Source: Taenia hydatigena (Eukaryota; Platyhelminthes; Cestoda; Cyclophyllidea; Taeniidae). From it: DNA of 64,000 bases. The translations under genes and the position numbers were made by a program. Numbering within the stretch: position 1 is the first letter of the stretch; each line of letters opens with the position of its first letter. The stretch lies in contig JADWOT020000001.1 in the NCBI GenBank assembly GCA_036345935.2, forward strand, positions 30,571,062 through 30,635,061, in the 5' to 3' direction. A model generated the notes under the pieces. The model had not been told where the DNA came from. It did no database searches and was given only the letters and a program-made list of their open reading frames with translations. Of this stretch, positions 22,510 to 35,010 are shown piece after piece.

Positions 22510-23640
22510 ATGCAGGAGCTAATTTAAAAATTCGCATTCTTTCTCACTTGGTTGTCAGCGTGTCTAGCTGGTTGGCTGGAAGCTTGTTGAGAGCATATCA
22601 AGTTCACCGAATGGGCAAAAGAAGCAGGGGTAGCCGTCAGTAAATCAAGGCGCTGAGTAGCTGCTGGTTAACCTGGAGCCACAGTCGCCCTACAATCAGT
22701 TTGTCATCGACTCGACCAGCTTATTGAACCATAGATCTGCAAGTCAGTGAGGGACGCCGAATGGTGCAGTAATAAATGATTACAAGCAAAATTGGAAATG
22801 ACTAGTTGACATTGTTGATGCACACACGATAGTTGGCAGCAGTAACTTCTTAAAGACTATATCTGAACTCTTTAAATGAGTTGGCAGAAAGGAATATCGT
22901 GGGAGTCTGACGTCGCACTGGTCCACATCGTCACGTTATGACATTGGTTAATAGGGGAAGATTGTGCTTCTATGTCTTGGTGGACGTTGGTCCATTCATT
23001 GTTTGGATGTGCTAGTAACATTCACTCTCTCTCACCTATCGAATTTCCAAGATGGGTGATCCGGATATTTGACGTTATATTCCACTTCTCACTTTGGTCT
23101 TCAGTAGAACTAACTGAGAACATAAAGACGCGACTGTTCAGGGGTGTTGGGTGAATTGGAGGAGGTACACCTCCTCCTTTAGTCCAAAGCATATGTCAGA
23201 GTCTCAGAGGATGGGAACTGAGTGCTTTTTCTATAGCAGCAAGGGGTGATTAACGAGTGCTCCTCGACCTCCTGTGGGGGTTGACTGTAATCGCACTCCT
23301 TTATAAGGAGCCAAGTACGCCTCTCAAGTGAGGCGAGGGACGAAGGCGAATATTTAGGCTTGGATTTTATCTTGGAGCGCATTCGGACGTACTAGCCCAT
23401 GGTGCAATGTTTAAAGTTGGCGCAATTGTGTACCACTTCTCTGTGGGCTTTCTGGATTTCCTGAAAATCGACGATCTCTCTGCAACAGAGTCATGTCATC
23501 TTCGCCTCGACGATCGATGTGTCAGCCATACAGCTCTTCCAACATTTCGATGACTCGATGATGAGGTCAGACAACGAATGCATCTGCTAGACGTCCTTCC
23601 GTACCTATTTGTCAATCAGTCAGCTCGCTTATTTACTTGC
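22510..23640. other. Spacer with scattered family remnants, no exon
   Basis: 22670-22700 (TTAACCTGGAGCCACAGTCG) is one of several short relatives, the others near 28700, 36240 and 1660. No gene recognised. Confidence 0.35.
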
Positions 23641-23649
23641 ATGGAAGGA

Positions 23650-23810
23650 CATGAAATGACGTCAGACAGCATAGGCATAGTTACAGACACAGAGGAGCGA
23701 TTACCTCGAGTTGAGTGAATTCTTTAGCAGTTTCTCAATCCACCAACAACCTCTGGAGGGTTCCACCTCCACATTCAAGAGTTGTTGAGGTAGTGCTTGC
23801 ACCAAAGCGG
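23650..23810 (+). repeat. Stray 160 bp family fragment
   Basis: CAGCATAGGCATAG, CACAGAGG, GAATTCTTTAGCA and GTTGTTGAGGTAGTGC match 21845-21980 and the reverse complement of 4720-4800, with no other family sequence around it. Confidence 0.6.
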
Positions 23811-25150
23811 ATGACAACGACTTGAACAAACTCGATGAGTCGCCAGCAAGATGATGATTAGTTGAATAACACTTGCTCTCCTCACCTCAGCCTATCGCTC
23901 ACTCTCACAACATGACTACCAAATTCACCTCAAATTTAACGAAGAGTTGAAAGGAGGCTTTTATTAAGCATAACATCATTCGCTGGATTCGTTACACTTG
24001 ATCCACGCTCGCAACAGCGACTCACATCGCCTTCTTGACAACTCGCTGCCACGCACACAAATTTAAAGTCTTTTTCGTTGCTCTTACGAGCAATGAGCCA
24101 ACCACATCGCTATTCTCACGTTTTGGTAAAGCGAGGACATTGTCGAAAGGAAGTTGCTTTGCGCGTTTTGCACTCCCTAAGTGGGCGTTGCACTGCTCAA
24201 ATCATGCAATGCAATCAACTTGGGTTTTTGGATCCAACCTCTTCTTCGCAATCTGAGCTCATTTAAGAACACCATCAATTTAGCCAAAACGTGAGTTTTG
24301 TCGTAAAACAGCAAAAAAAACGGAAGTGGAAGTTTCAAAAATCTGACATAAAATTCTTATCTATCTTCTACTTTGATTACATTTACAACTTCTCACTATG
24401 GAAATAATCAAAGTAGAGGGATGGCGAAAAATTTACCTCAGATCTTGAGACTATCGTCTGCGTTTGTGTTGATGTTTCGCTACAACAGCTTCCAGTTTCT
24501 CGGGTATACTCATCCATTAATTCTAATCTACCCATCTGCAATGAGCCACATCATTGCTGGCATCTTCGTCATGAAGGCATCGAGGTCTGGAGGGGTGACA
24601 TCAGCGCCTCCAGAGAACGTAGACACTCTAATGGGGTAAGCCGCGCTAGAAACTAATCATTTGAGCAGTTGGTAGGTCAGATAGATGGTTTGGTCAAACT
24701 AGAATGGAGGGACTCATCGGATAGAGGTCTGAAGTCAGAGTCATCGTCACCCATTTGACGAATTAGTCAAGGTGCGACTAGATGAATGGGAGCTGGCAAG
24801 GAAACCAGACAGCGGGGAAGGCGCCTACAAGGTTTCTATGGAGCGAATTGATAGTCACTGCTCTTGACCTGTGAATAATTGTTGGAAGACTTGGATTTTG
24901 CTGAAATTGCGAGAACCCATAACACCTCACCCCCCTGAATCTAATCAGTGCTGTTGCTTTCCCTATTCTGGTAGGTACATTTTGAAAATCTGGACGCCAA
25001 TAAGCCACTAAAGGTAAAAGCAACAGAGAAACACCTAGAGACGTTTTCGGTAAAAGGCCTCCTCGCATGTCAGTGAAGAGCACGTGGAGGCTGCTATAAT
25101 CCAAGGCCCACGACGGTATCGCTGATGTGTAGAGACTGTGTCTCGATTCT
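23811..25150. other. Spacer, low-confidence frames only
   Basis: 24035-24266 (plus) and 24778-25256 (minus) are open but lack splice support. 24778-25104 starts MDYSSLHVLFTDMRGG and is mildly hydrophobic; by position it could be downstream exon debris of the minus-strand family copy whose 5-prime part lies at 25450-25660. Confidence 0.3.
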
Positions 25151-25452
25151 CAGTTCTTATTTGTCGAGAGTCCTGTATTTCGTCTGTGAGATCCTTTAAG
25201 CGATATCCAGCCTCCCACAGCATGTTGTTATGAACAATAATTGACGCGCCTTCCAAACTGCTTTATGCCAGTGTTGCAACCAGAGAAAGGGTTGACTAGG
25301 AAGCGAGCTCGATAAATAGCTGACCAACCAGCATTCATGATTGGTTTTTGGTTTCACTTTACTCTTCCCAAACCAGTGGATTGAGTGCAGACAGAGGACA
25401 CTATGCATCACTGATGACATGACTGAGGTTCAGTAGTGAGAGTGATGCACGT

Positions 25453-25660
25453 TCACGGAAGGACGGATGCTATCGCGGAGTGGAAGAGCCGCTGACACAC
25501 ACGCTCCTCCGCCGATTTTAACAACCAGATTGACTGCCGCGTCACGTGGCAAAAGAGACACTTCGTCAGGCGCTTCATTACATCGGTGCATCTGCAATAT
25601 ATATACTTGAGTAAGCAGCTCTTAATGTTAGACAAGAAGTGTTCGACGAACACGCTTCAT
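25453..25660 (-). pseudogene. Family 5-prime exon with VFVE block
   Basis: The minus-strand frame starts MFVEHFLSNIKSCLLKYIYC. This is the same motif as MFVERFSSNIENYLVQ at 58796-59029. A shifted frame keeps DEVSLLPRDAAVNLVV, matching the second family segment. The two parts are in different frames, so either an intron or a frameshift lies between them. Confidence 0.4.
25636..25658 (+). repeat. Conserved hairpin with upstream TATATATA
   Basis: GAAGTGTTCGACGAACACGC followed by TTC: stem of TGTTCG/CGAACA plus GAAG/CTTC around a central A, with a two-base CG bulge. AATATATATACTTG lies about 35 bp upstream (25596-25609). Confidence 0.6.
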
Positions 25661-25949
25661 GCTACGGAACCGTCGTCATCTGCCTTCGATGGAGAAGGGT
25701 ACTCTCCGAATCAGCTCAACTCTCGTCGCTCTGCTCTGTTCGTTGTTTCACTAATAATGAAAGCTTGCCCTTGCTCTCAATCCACTCGTAACAAGGAAAT
25801 CAAGGCAGTTTTACTCTCCCGACAACCATTCACCCTTATGAGAACCTAGTTCTTTCTGGGTCGGCATTATTGGGATGTGATACCACCATGTACGACCCCT
25901 GTCACAATTGCTGACTGCCTAGTCACGAGACACAAGGCGCTCGCTTAAC

Positions 25950-26260
25950 TACATTTCGCTCACGTGGTGACCGCAGTAGTTTGGGTCGGATTCAATGCGT
26001 GATCAACTTTATCTTTCGAGTGTTTGCCTAAAGTCAGCATCCTAACCTGTGTGCTGATGTCTGTAAAGTTGGCATTGAAAGACGAATGGAACTGTCCGAA
26101 TTCTTTCGTGTGATGATAATCGGTCTACTGGGCTGCGCAAGTACAAATAAAGTCTGCTTGTTGTCCACTTTCATTCACTACCCTTTCTAAGGGAATGAAA
26201 GTCGAGTCTGTTACACATTTCGATGGATTTGCTTGTTTGTTTTACGCCTCTGCGTCTGTA
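25950..26260 (+). repeat. Inverted duplication (partner 38150-38440)
   Basis: Reverse-complement match including GAATGAAAGTCGAGTCTGTT and ACACATTTCGATGGATTTGC (26192-26236) against 38178-38222, extending to the GTTTGGGTCGGATT end. Confidence 0.6.
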
Positions 26261-26470
26261 CACAAAGATCTCTGACTACAAAAGAGCATTCCACCTTAAC
26301 TTTACTTTATAGCGTTTTTTCCTCGGAACGAGTGGATTTAGAGCAGACAACTTCTCGTCTAGCATTAGGGACTACTTCGTCAAGCACCCATGGTGCAAAT
26401 GTGCCGATATATCGAAATTGCTTCCGATTTGTCAACGTTGGCAAATGATATGGTGACAAAATGCTAGCTC
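26190..26470 (+). pseudogene. Family copy, plus-strand 5-prime remnant
   Basis: A frame starting MDLLVCFTPLRLYTK near 26230 is followed, without the hairpin, by FRADNFSSSIRDYFVKHPWC and DISKLLPICQRWQMIW before a stop. The hairpin sequence is deleted between GACAA and CTTCTCGTC. Confidence 0.35.
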
Positions 26471-27222
26471 GGCGTTAAAAGGCGTAGTGGGGGCTTTGAT
26501 AAATCCGCCTTTCCCTACCCCATTTCCTTGTATTATGGCACGATGGTTTGCTCTAAATAAGGTTTTTTGGCACATCGATCCCTAACTTTTGCTACACACT
26601 TGAGCAGAATCGGGTTAAGGATAATGACGCCAACATAGGTGATTCGCATAATCATTGGTGAGTAAGAAGTGAGGCATGGTGGCAGTACCTGTAGCCACAA
26701 TCACGAACTACTAATCCGCTGGTCAACGAGTAAGCTGTGATATTAATTGATTGCTTGCAAGTACAAATGTCTGTAATGCTGTTCTTACGCCGAGGTTGAC
26801 AATGATGACACAAAATGCAGGCCAACACGCCAAATGGTTCACGCTCTCTGTTCGAGGTAAGACGTTGATCAGGTCACGCGAATGTAGACTCGAAGCACCC
26901 GCCTCCACCTCCTCTTCATAATTCTGCCACTAAACCAACACCTCGCACATTTGATAGCATTATCTCATAATAGCCATTTGACGTTTTGGTCCTTCTCTGA
27001 CCTGACTGCATTATTCTTGTCCACGCTGGCTTACATGAGCAGTGAGGCTGAAGCTACCCGCAACTGAAGTGGCTAGATTGCTGTTTTTTGTTTACTCTCG
27101 ACCTCTGAGAGATACATTGAAATGTGTGACGGAGTAAACTTTCTTTGCCAAAAACGGTAGAGTGAGAGCAGGCGAAGCGATTACTTTTCTATCTCAAAGG
27201 GAAATAACGACAGTTCCATTTG

Positions 27223-27249
27223 GAGAAGCGTGTTCGTCGAACACTTCTC
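27223..27249 (+). repeat. Conserved hairpin, strongest form
   Basis: GAGAAGCGTGTTCGTCGAAC followed by ACTTCTC: a 12-bp stem (GAGAAG plus TGTTCG) around a single T, interrupted by a two-base CG bulge. The mirror copy is at 59010-59036. Confidence 0.65.
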
Positions 27250-27463
27250 GGCCAACATTGAGAACTACTTAGTCCAGCATATATATAACGAATGTGCCGA
27301 CGTGAAGAAGTGGCTGTGGTGGTGGCTGATCTGGCGTGTGCATGCACCCCAGCATCCTAGCAGCAGCACCTATCACGGAGGCAACAACGAAGCAATGACA
27401 TCGTCGAACATTCTCCTAACGTCCTTCATCCTCATCAAGCTACCTCACTACTCATGCAACTAG
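27230..27463 (+). pseudogene. Family exon remnant, VFVE type
   Basis: The frame starts MFVEHFSANIENYLVQHIYN and continues through a Trp-rich stretch (KKWLWWWLIW) to a stop at 27461. Its near-identical inverted copy is 58796-59029, so openness in both is not independent evidence. Retained codons point to a decayed exon. Confidence 0.35.
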
Positions 27464-27768
27464 TACTGGAGAATACTGCCTACCTGTATTCAAGCCACCC
27501 GTTCTGAAAAAGCGATAGCTAAGTTGGAATGGATGAAAGTCAATATTTATTGCAACATGTCAGAAAATCGACCACTGAAAGCTTCTACCAACCAAACAAA
27601 CTCAAGGCGCTACAAGAAGCATTAATTTCGTTTTTCCTTCTAGTCGGGTTAAAATCCACCGGCAGCACGAGGTGTAGAAATGTCTAAAGGAAACCCACAT
27701 TCTGCACGCCTATCCACCACAGAATTTGGGTCAAGCTAAATGGACGCACTCAACCTCTGTGGTGGCCG

Positions 27769-28859
27769 TTTCTCACCCAGAGTGAATTTGAGCATCTGCA
27801 CGCAGAGAATGTCGGGAAAGGTGACCAAGCAGACGGAACGAATCGCCACCGTCATTATACTAAGTGAATTGGTGGCTAAGAAATAACGTCTCATACTGTC
27901 TCTTGCACCGCTCGAGTCGAGAGACAAGCCTCTTCAAACAAATCATTGGTGCATAACATTTGTTAGCGGTCAATACTTTCTGCTCGAATTTGCCTCGGGT
28001 GAGATACGCTCGCCACAAAAGTTGAAGGTGGCCAATCCGCTAGTCCCGAATTCTGAGGTGGATGGAGATTGCCATGCTGCCTAGTAAGGAAACACAAAAT
28101 TGATGATTCCTACTACCCTTGATTTTGTTGGGTTTTAAACAGCTTTAAATGGCTGATTTTCTGACGGTTCGGCAGCTAGAGGCGTGTTCGTCGAACTCAT
28201 CTCGTCTAACAATGAGGGCCAATTAGTCAGACACGTGATGCAAACGTGTCAACCTGACGAAGCGACCAGATGTTTAGCCCTACTAGTGGTACTGTGGTCA
28301 ATCTGGCGGTAGAATTCTGCAAGGTGTCGCAGCAGCACCAATCACAGTAAAAGCGGTGGTAGAGCAAGAGCACTGGTCCTCCTCCATACGCACTTAATCC
28401 TCATCACCCCACCTCGTTACTCGTATCACCAGTGATGATTACTGACACCAACCTACATTCAATCTACTCGTTGCGAGTAAATGAGGGTCAAGTAAGGAAA
28501 GACGAATTCTGTTCTTTTACACACCTCTGCGAATGTGTCGGCACACAGCTGCTGACATTGTAACAGCCTCATCCATCGTGGAAGTCACCGCTCAGTCAAT
28601 GTGGATCGAGACCGTTTTTGCATCCATTGGTAGCCCCATTACCAGACAGAAAGGGCAGATTGTGAGCCATTAGTGAATCTGTGTGCATATTGGCTGCTGA
28701 TTAACCTGGAACCACAGTCACGCTCTACAGTCAGTGCGTTACCGACTCGACCAACCAATTGAACCACAGATCAGCAAGTCAACGAAGGACTAATTGACAT
28801 TGGTGATGTACGCACGAAAGTTGGCAATAATGACTATTTGTGACCCTTATTTCGGCTTT
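27769..28859. other. Mixed region with one family remnant (28170-28330)
   Basis: A hairpin block GAGGCGTGTTCGTCGAACTC at 28179-28198 sits in frame VFVELISSNNEGQLVRHVMQ, followed by ARCLALLVVLWSIW-like sequence and stops. The rest shows nothing gene-like. Confidence 0.4.
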
Positions 28860-30879
28860 TTAAGGGATGGCTCTCACTAACCTACTTCCTAGCCAGACAG
28901 CTGGATCGGAACTTGAGCATCAACTACTTAAACAAACCCGGCAAGTGACACAATTTTTGAGGCGGCTTTTCGCTCCCAACATCAAAGAAGCAAATGTTGT
29001 GCAGCATTGTGAGGCTAGAGCATCCAACTATGCACTTAAAGGCCACTACGTCTCCTCCCACAATACTGAGTCTTCAGGACATTAACCCGTTTAATTTTGT
29101 GTAACAGGTTGTACGCATGAGAATATTTAAAATCTGTGCACATGATTTTGCAAACCTTTGATGTTGGTGTAGCCCCAAGCACAGAAGCATCGTTGGCGTC
29201 TCTGGCTAAGAGGGACGCGAAATAGAGTGCTTCCACTACATTAGTAGTGGCGATTGGTAGAGGCGACTTGCGTCGTTGTTGCAACTGCTGCAGTCGTTGT
29301 CGCAGTGATTGGAATTGCCGCTACAAGGAGGTGCTTTGCCAACGGCGCTGCCCATACAGGGCTGTAAAATGGCTGGATGGTTAGCTAGCGGGCTGTTTGG
29401 GAATCTAGCATAACCCAACTTCGTCTGCAAAGTAATCACACTCAGGCACTAGGTCACCCCAGTCACTGCAACACTTTCACGTGTGGACGCCATAAAAGGC
29501 ACCTCCTTGGATAGGTCGTCGATGCGTGGAACCGCTACAGCTTCGCCTTCCCTCCTTGCTACTGCCACCGTAGACAATGATAGATGTTGATGACTTTTTA
29601 ATTTGCCTATGATGACGTTGTGGTAGTGCCTATCACAATCCTCCATCTTGAGAGGGTGACTGTTTTAAAGTTCTAAGTTTGTGCAAGGTGCGAATTCGCC
29701 CTCAAAGCAGCTCACCGATGCCTCCATGCTCATCGCATAGGACGTAAAGGAAAATCATTCTTCTTAATTTTTCTTAGCGAATAAGGCCTCACTAGCCTCA
29801 ATCTCGCCAAACTAAACTGTCCCCCTGTCCACCAAACCACCAAAGCACAAATTTCCAGCATAACAAGCTAGTACGTAAAGTGCTGTCCTCCGACATCAAA
29901 ATATTCGTTCCGTTTCATTGCAAGTGCCATTGAAAAAGGAAACTGAAAGATGGCACATCTCGGAAATGCGGAAGTCAGAAGCAGGTAATGTCACGTCGCT
30001 TCACTGCCACTTCTGTCCTCAGTCACCCAGCCTCGGCCTAATTGTTGTCGGGTGGTGGAGCACGATTCTAACTGCGATTGCTTCAAGAGGACAATTTTCC
30101 ATTCTTAAAAGGCAAAATAAATGACATCAACAATTCACCTCATTCTCTGCAAAGATTTGATGGATGTTAAGTAGAAGAGATGAATGCAGCCTGATGACTG
30201 TGTCATCTTTGTCTCTACCGCACAATATGAGCCGAATCTTCACGAGAACTGGGGAAAGTGTTCTACATTATTTTGCACTTTAGTATGGAAATTTGTCTAA
30301 AGGGCAGAACAGAACTGGCGTCTTTACCGTACCGACCCGGCATTCCATTAGTTTGGAAAGTAGTAGTGAGAAGCCGAAATAGCAAACTCACTGACCTCCA
30401 ATCGACTGGCGGTTCACACCGACTCCATTTTGAAGTACCATCCAACCCATTTAAAAGCTTTCTGTCGCTCATAGCATTTTCTGTTTAGGTTGACACAGTT
30501 TACTAAGTTTTCTTTCTTTTCAACCCCATCACAGCATCAGACGGCCTCCTTTTTACACGTCGATGCAATCAGCTCCGTTTCAAGTGGCTATCCAATGCTG
30601 CATTTGGATCTTGGTTATTGCTGTCTCAATGAGAACCAGACCCCTTCACGTGGTTTTAGAAATTCTTGAGGCCGGTGCAGCACAGATCAAAGTAGCGGGA
30701 AGAGAACAAAAGTTGCCCGTGCCAAATCAGCCATCATTGGCATTCCTGGCTTTAAACTTTGCATCAAGATGATTGCAAAGCCAATGGTCAGAGGAGATCC
30801 TTGAGCAACGAACGCTAGTACAAGTTCACGCCTCCATCCAAATCGTCGTCAAGGGATAGTGCTGAAGTTCCCACTGCTG
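28860..30879. other. Spacer with weak C-type remnant (29036-29284, minus)
   Basis: The minus-strand frame with VVEALYFASLLARDANDASV loosely resembles the DAARDAKDA segment of C1. The remaining frames (29449-29646, 30258-30488, 30563-30772) have no splice support. Confidence 0.3.
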
Positions 30880-32610
30880 CGTGGCCGTCACTGCAGAGTT
30901 GCTATGTGTATGCGCTTGACTAAGTAGTCCTCAGTGTTAGGTAAGAGGCGTTTGCCGAACACGCTTCTTGCTACGGAACCGTCATCATCAGCTTCCGTCG
31001 AGGGAGTAAAGCACTCTCTGAATCAAAATGACCCTCATCACACTGACTCGTTCATTACATCACCAATGAGGAGTGCTCGGTAACTGTTTTCAACCCACAC
31101 TTAAGAGAAAGATAACAGCCAAGGAGAAGAAGATTAGCAAAGAATCTGTGACACCTTGCAATAGATCGGGTGGAGGAGGGGCTTGAATCAAGGACCAAAA
31201 CCTAGCTTCTCAAGCAAGTACATTTAGCTGCTAAGCTGATCAAATGACTAGCAGGCACAAAAAGACGTCACGCAGAAGAATTTGCCATTCGGCATTGTCA
31301 TTAGGTCACCTCAACGTCAGAAGTGCCATGAGGTTGACTCGTCGATTGTTGCAGAGGAGAGGACATGGCACTATAGCAGAGAAAGTACCAATGTCTGACA
31401 ACCCTAGCAAACTACTAAGGGGTAATGTCCGCCTAGGCTAACTTTAAGCATCACTTCGTTGAGTAATGACTCACCTCTTGCTGCGGGATAAAATACAAGG
31501 CCAAATATCCGCTCTGCTTCTTGCCTGCCCTGAGACGCATGCCTGAGTAATCATGGGGGAGTATCAGCGTCTGCAACACTAGAGCAAGCACAGTCGACTT
31601 GTACAGGAGGGCGAAGAGGATTCGCTAACCACACCTCGTGGCGATAAAATGACGATATACCTCCTCTTCTTTTAGGCTCTGGCACCTGCGCTGCCTAAAA
31701 GACATTGTGCAATAGTCAAGACACTGGCTGGTACTAAGGGGGATCTGCCTGAGGGAAATCTGAACCTTCCCAGCCAATGAGTCGGTCTTGTCAAGAGCAC
31801 TAAGAACGCGCACATTAGTTGTGCGAAAGGGAAACGCGTGACTTGACACTGCAGCTTTGCATTACATGCATATTGCTAGCGCCTTGTCGTGTTGCAGTTT
31901 TTGTGCTGATGCTGCGTAAAAGAGCTGTTGAAAGGTCTTCCATTTGGTGCAGAGAAGCCTAGAGGCTAATTTGACATCGGTTGACATAGGGGACAAGAAA
32001 AGTGAATAACAAGTCCAGTTAATTAAGCGTCACATCTACTCACGACTGTTTTTACATTAGGAGGAGAATTTGAGGAGGAACGTGGATCACCTCCATTTCA
32101 ACCATTCTGAATCAGTCTAAAAAATGCACCTCCTGTCAATCAAATGTGTGGCAGTGACAGTAGACAGAGGCTAAAGCAATCCTTAAAACTTGTAGAAGAT
32201 GGTGAGAATTCATTGAGCAAGCACAAAAAGGAGACAATAAGTGGTTAGGAGCCAATTGCATCAACCGTCCCTTTTTTCCCCATTCTCCTTCTCCTTAACT
32301 CATAGCACGTTGCTCATTCAAATAGAGCACAGCGCAAAACCAAATGTCTTTATTCTTCCTTTATTTGAGCAAAATTAGGCAGGAAGTGATGTAAAATTGT
32401 CAGTGAGTAAGGAGAGACGTATACTAACACTACCTGATGAACATGTAGCCACAGTCACACCCAATAGCCATTTTGTCGGAACCATGGCTGGTCTACTGGT
32501 CTTGATGTCCTCACATCAAGATTGGCAATACTGACCATCTTGAGACCACAATTCATCCACACAACAGGGTGACAAAGAGGCAGCCAAATCGCGAATGATG
32601 AATGACACAA
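30880..32610 (-). repeat. Inverted segmental duplication, right arm (partner 1440-3220)
   Basis: Reverse complement of the left arm. It begins with the family block (hairpin GAGGCGTTTGCCGAACACGC at 30946-30965; minus-strand frame VFGKRLLPNTEDYLVKR) and ends near GCGAATGATGAATGAC. The plus frame at 31625-31849 (minus) mirrors 2281-2493 in the partner. Confidence 0.7.
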
Positions 32611-34770
32611 ATGCCTGTAGGCTCGTTGAGAGAGAGTTAAGTGCGTTTGTCCTGAGGTAGTTTAAAGCCAAAAGGTACACGGATCGCAGTGTTTGTATAG
32701 ATTGGCAGATTCAGCTTCATCGTGATCCAAAGAAAATTCACGCACTCGCGTCCTACATTTTACCAACTCACCACCAACTCACGAGGCAGCATTCTCGGTC
32801 ACGTGGACGGCATTTAAAATGAAAAACCATTGCGAGATGAGTTGAACCACCATGGGAACGCATTTAGAAACTGGATTTACTTCAAATCGAAAATTCTTCC
32901 GCCAATTTTACATGGATGCATTAGCAGAACGGTGATGCAACTTATTTCATGTAAAACCAAAATGTCGTGGGTATACCTTTCCGTTTTCAGATTAAGTCGC
33001 ATGATGAGTGTCACTTTATAAGTTGTTTAGGCAAAATTAAACAAGAACTCCTAAAAGTGCGTTAGGTTTCCAAAGCAAAATATTTTCCTGATTCCGCCTG
33101 TTACCTAAGGTTAACAGTTGCTATTACCATTGAGAAGTGGCGGATGCGTTACGGAGCATGCGAGTCTACTCTTGCTCCTCATTTGCTCTGAGGTACAAAT
33201 AAATCCGTCTTTCTAAGGTTGTGCGTATTTCTCTACTAGGCTAAAGTGTGGGGTGTCGTGAAGTGAGACCATCAGGAGAAAATGGGAAGGCTTAAAAACT
33301 GAAGAACGTAGTTAGTGAGTGGGTGAGAAGGAGGTGGTAGTCGGCTACTTCCCGTGGTGTCACCGCACCATCACGTCATCGCTATGTCCATGCAAATTCA
33401 TTAAATCGCTTATTAACAGTGTCTATTCAGTGAGTTATGAGGAGAGCATGCAGTCCTGTGTTCACAGGTTCGGGTATGTAAGGCTGCTGGGTCCTTTATG
33501 CTGGCATTAAATAATGGGTTTATCATAATCTGTGCTTCATCGACTACAGCACAACTTAGACCATGTTGGGCCTTGCTCTCCCAATTTTCCACATGGTTCC
33601 CTCGAAGGCGTCGAAAGGAGTCGTTAATGCAACTTTTACCATCTTCACAATGTTGTGAGACACTATTCAACCAAGTGCAGTCCCAACACAACCGACGAAT
33701 CAAAAAAAAGAGAGGAAATACAAGCAGCTTGTGTCGAGTTCCTTTTTAGGATCCGTTTTTGTGCCCCTACAATGTGTGACGCATGGAGGGGTCGCGAGTC
33801 GACCGGTTTTATCAAAATCTATGAACCAAATTTAAAAACGAAGCTTCCCCTTATTCCCCGCCCTAAGGCGTCCATCAGAATGCATTCGCCACCAGGAGCC
33901 TAAGCTCATTCGGCATTGAGCTTTGTGCAGTGCAGTAGTCTCTACTACTTAAATGGATTTCAGTACACCCCACGCAGACAGGCAAGCAGGTGGTTGAGAA
34001 TTCGGTATTCCACTCAGCATGTCACACGACTGTCCTCTCAATCTGGCTTGTTTATTCCCGTCCCTTAACGAACCCTTAAAGCATGTAACTGACTTAACTT
34101 TCTTCCTCAAAACGAGTAGGTTGAGAGCAGACACGCCCTTTGAAGCCGAACTATCACTTCAGTGCTGATAAGAAACTTGTCTGTGTTCAAGGGACAAAGG
34201 AGGAAGGAGGAGTAAAAAGCTGAGATGGCACTCCCAACGATCTCTTACCAGCAGGTGGTTCACGTCAAATGCAAACACTATTAAAGGGCTGGGTTACGCT
34301 TAACAAAGGTAACTTTACTCATTTTAACTAAAACATGGTACTTGTCAATGCGTGCTGATGCTAAAGATGGAGTTGAGCCTGCCAAGCATAAGTTGACTGC
34401 ACCGCAATAGTCCAGCAATGAAACGCTCACATAAGTAAAATGGTATATAAGACAATTCGTTGTCCGACAATGCCACTATGTCCCTGAAATATAAGAATTG
34501 TAACGTGGCTGTCTCAACACTTAGGGAAGCTAAAGCTGGAGAGTTGAGTCGGTGTTTAGGGGCACGTAGCGGGATCGTCATCATCGACTCTCGAGGGAGA
34601 AGTGTACTCTCTAATCCACCATGGTGCGCATTACTCTGCCTCGTTCATGGCATCACCAATGGAGAGTGCTCACTACCTGTTCCCACTCTACCCCTTCTAA
34701 GGGAATAAATGTAATGTTTGTTAGTCAGTGATCCAGCCGATAAGTAGTTTGTGAATCGACAAAATTTACC
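32611..34770. other. Spacer, no gene recognised
   Basis: Frames 33413-33903 on both strands and 34345-34708 overlap each other and have no splice consensus. 34560-34720 contains a decayed family block (TCGAGGGAGAAGTGTACTCTC, then CACCAATGGAGAGTGCTCAC) without the hairpin. Confidence 0.3.
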
Positions 34771-34779
34771 CGAGTAGGG

Positions 34780-35010
34780 ATTAACAGTGCAGGGAATTCT
34801 GAGGCGCATCTTTTTTATTCCTGCCAACATTCGCTTTTATGAATGCCTTGAATGCAACAGTTTATCACAGTATTCTCTTTCCACCATATCCTTCTCTCAG
34901 TAGATCGATAATCATCCGGAGACCTAGCCTGTGCGACCAACTCGACGTGTCAACTAATGTTCGCCATTCAAAATCACTCCAAAGGCATTATAATTGTTTC
35001 AGCTGCCTCG
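34780..35010 (+). repeat. Dispersed block shared with 18070-18310
   Basis: Same order of motifs as the 18 kb block (CAGTGCAGGGAA, ATGCCTTGAATGC, CCAAAGGCATTATAA), with a 20-base deletion relative to it. Confidence 0.55.

Larger units (their letters stand above)
26390..27768 (+). repeat. Distant inverted duplication, left copy (partner 58492-59865)
   Basis: About 1.37 kb, nearly identical in reverse complement 31 kb away. Anchors: AAACCTTATTTAGAGCAAAC-type end, CATCGTCGAACATTCTCC near 27400, GTGGTGGCC end at 27768. This is the best-conserved long pair in the window after the 4185/6068 tandem. Confidence 0.8.
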
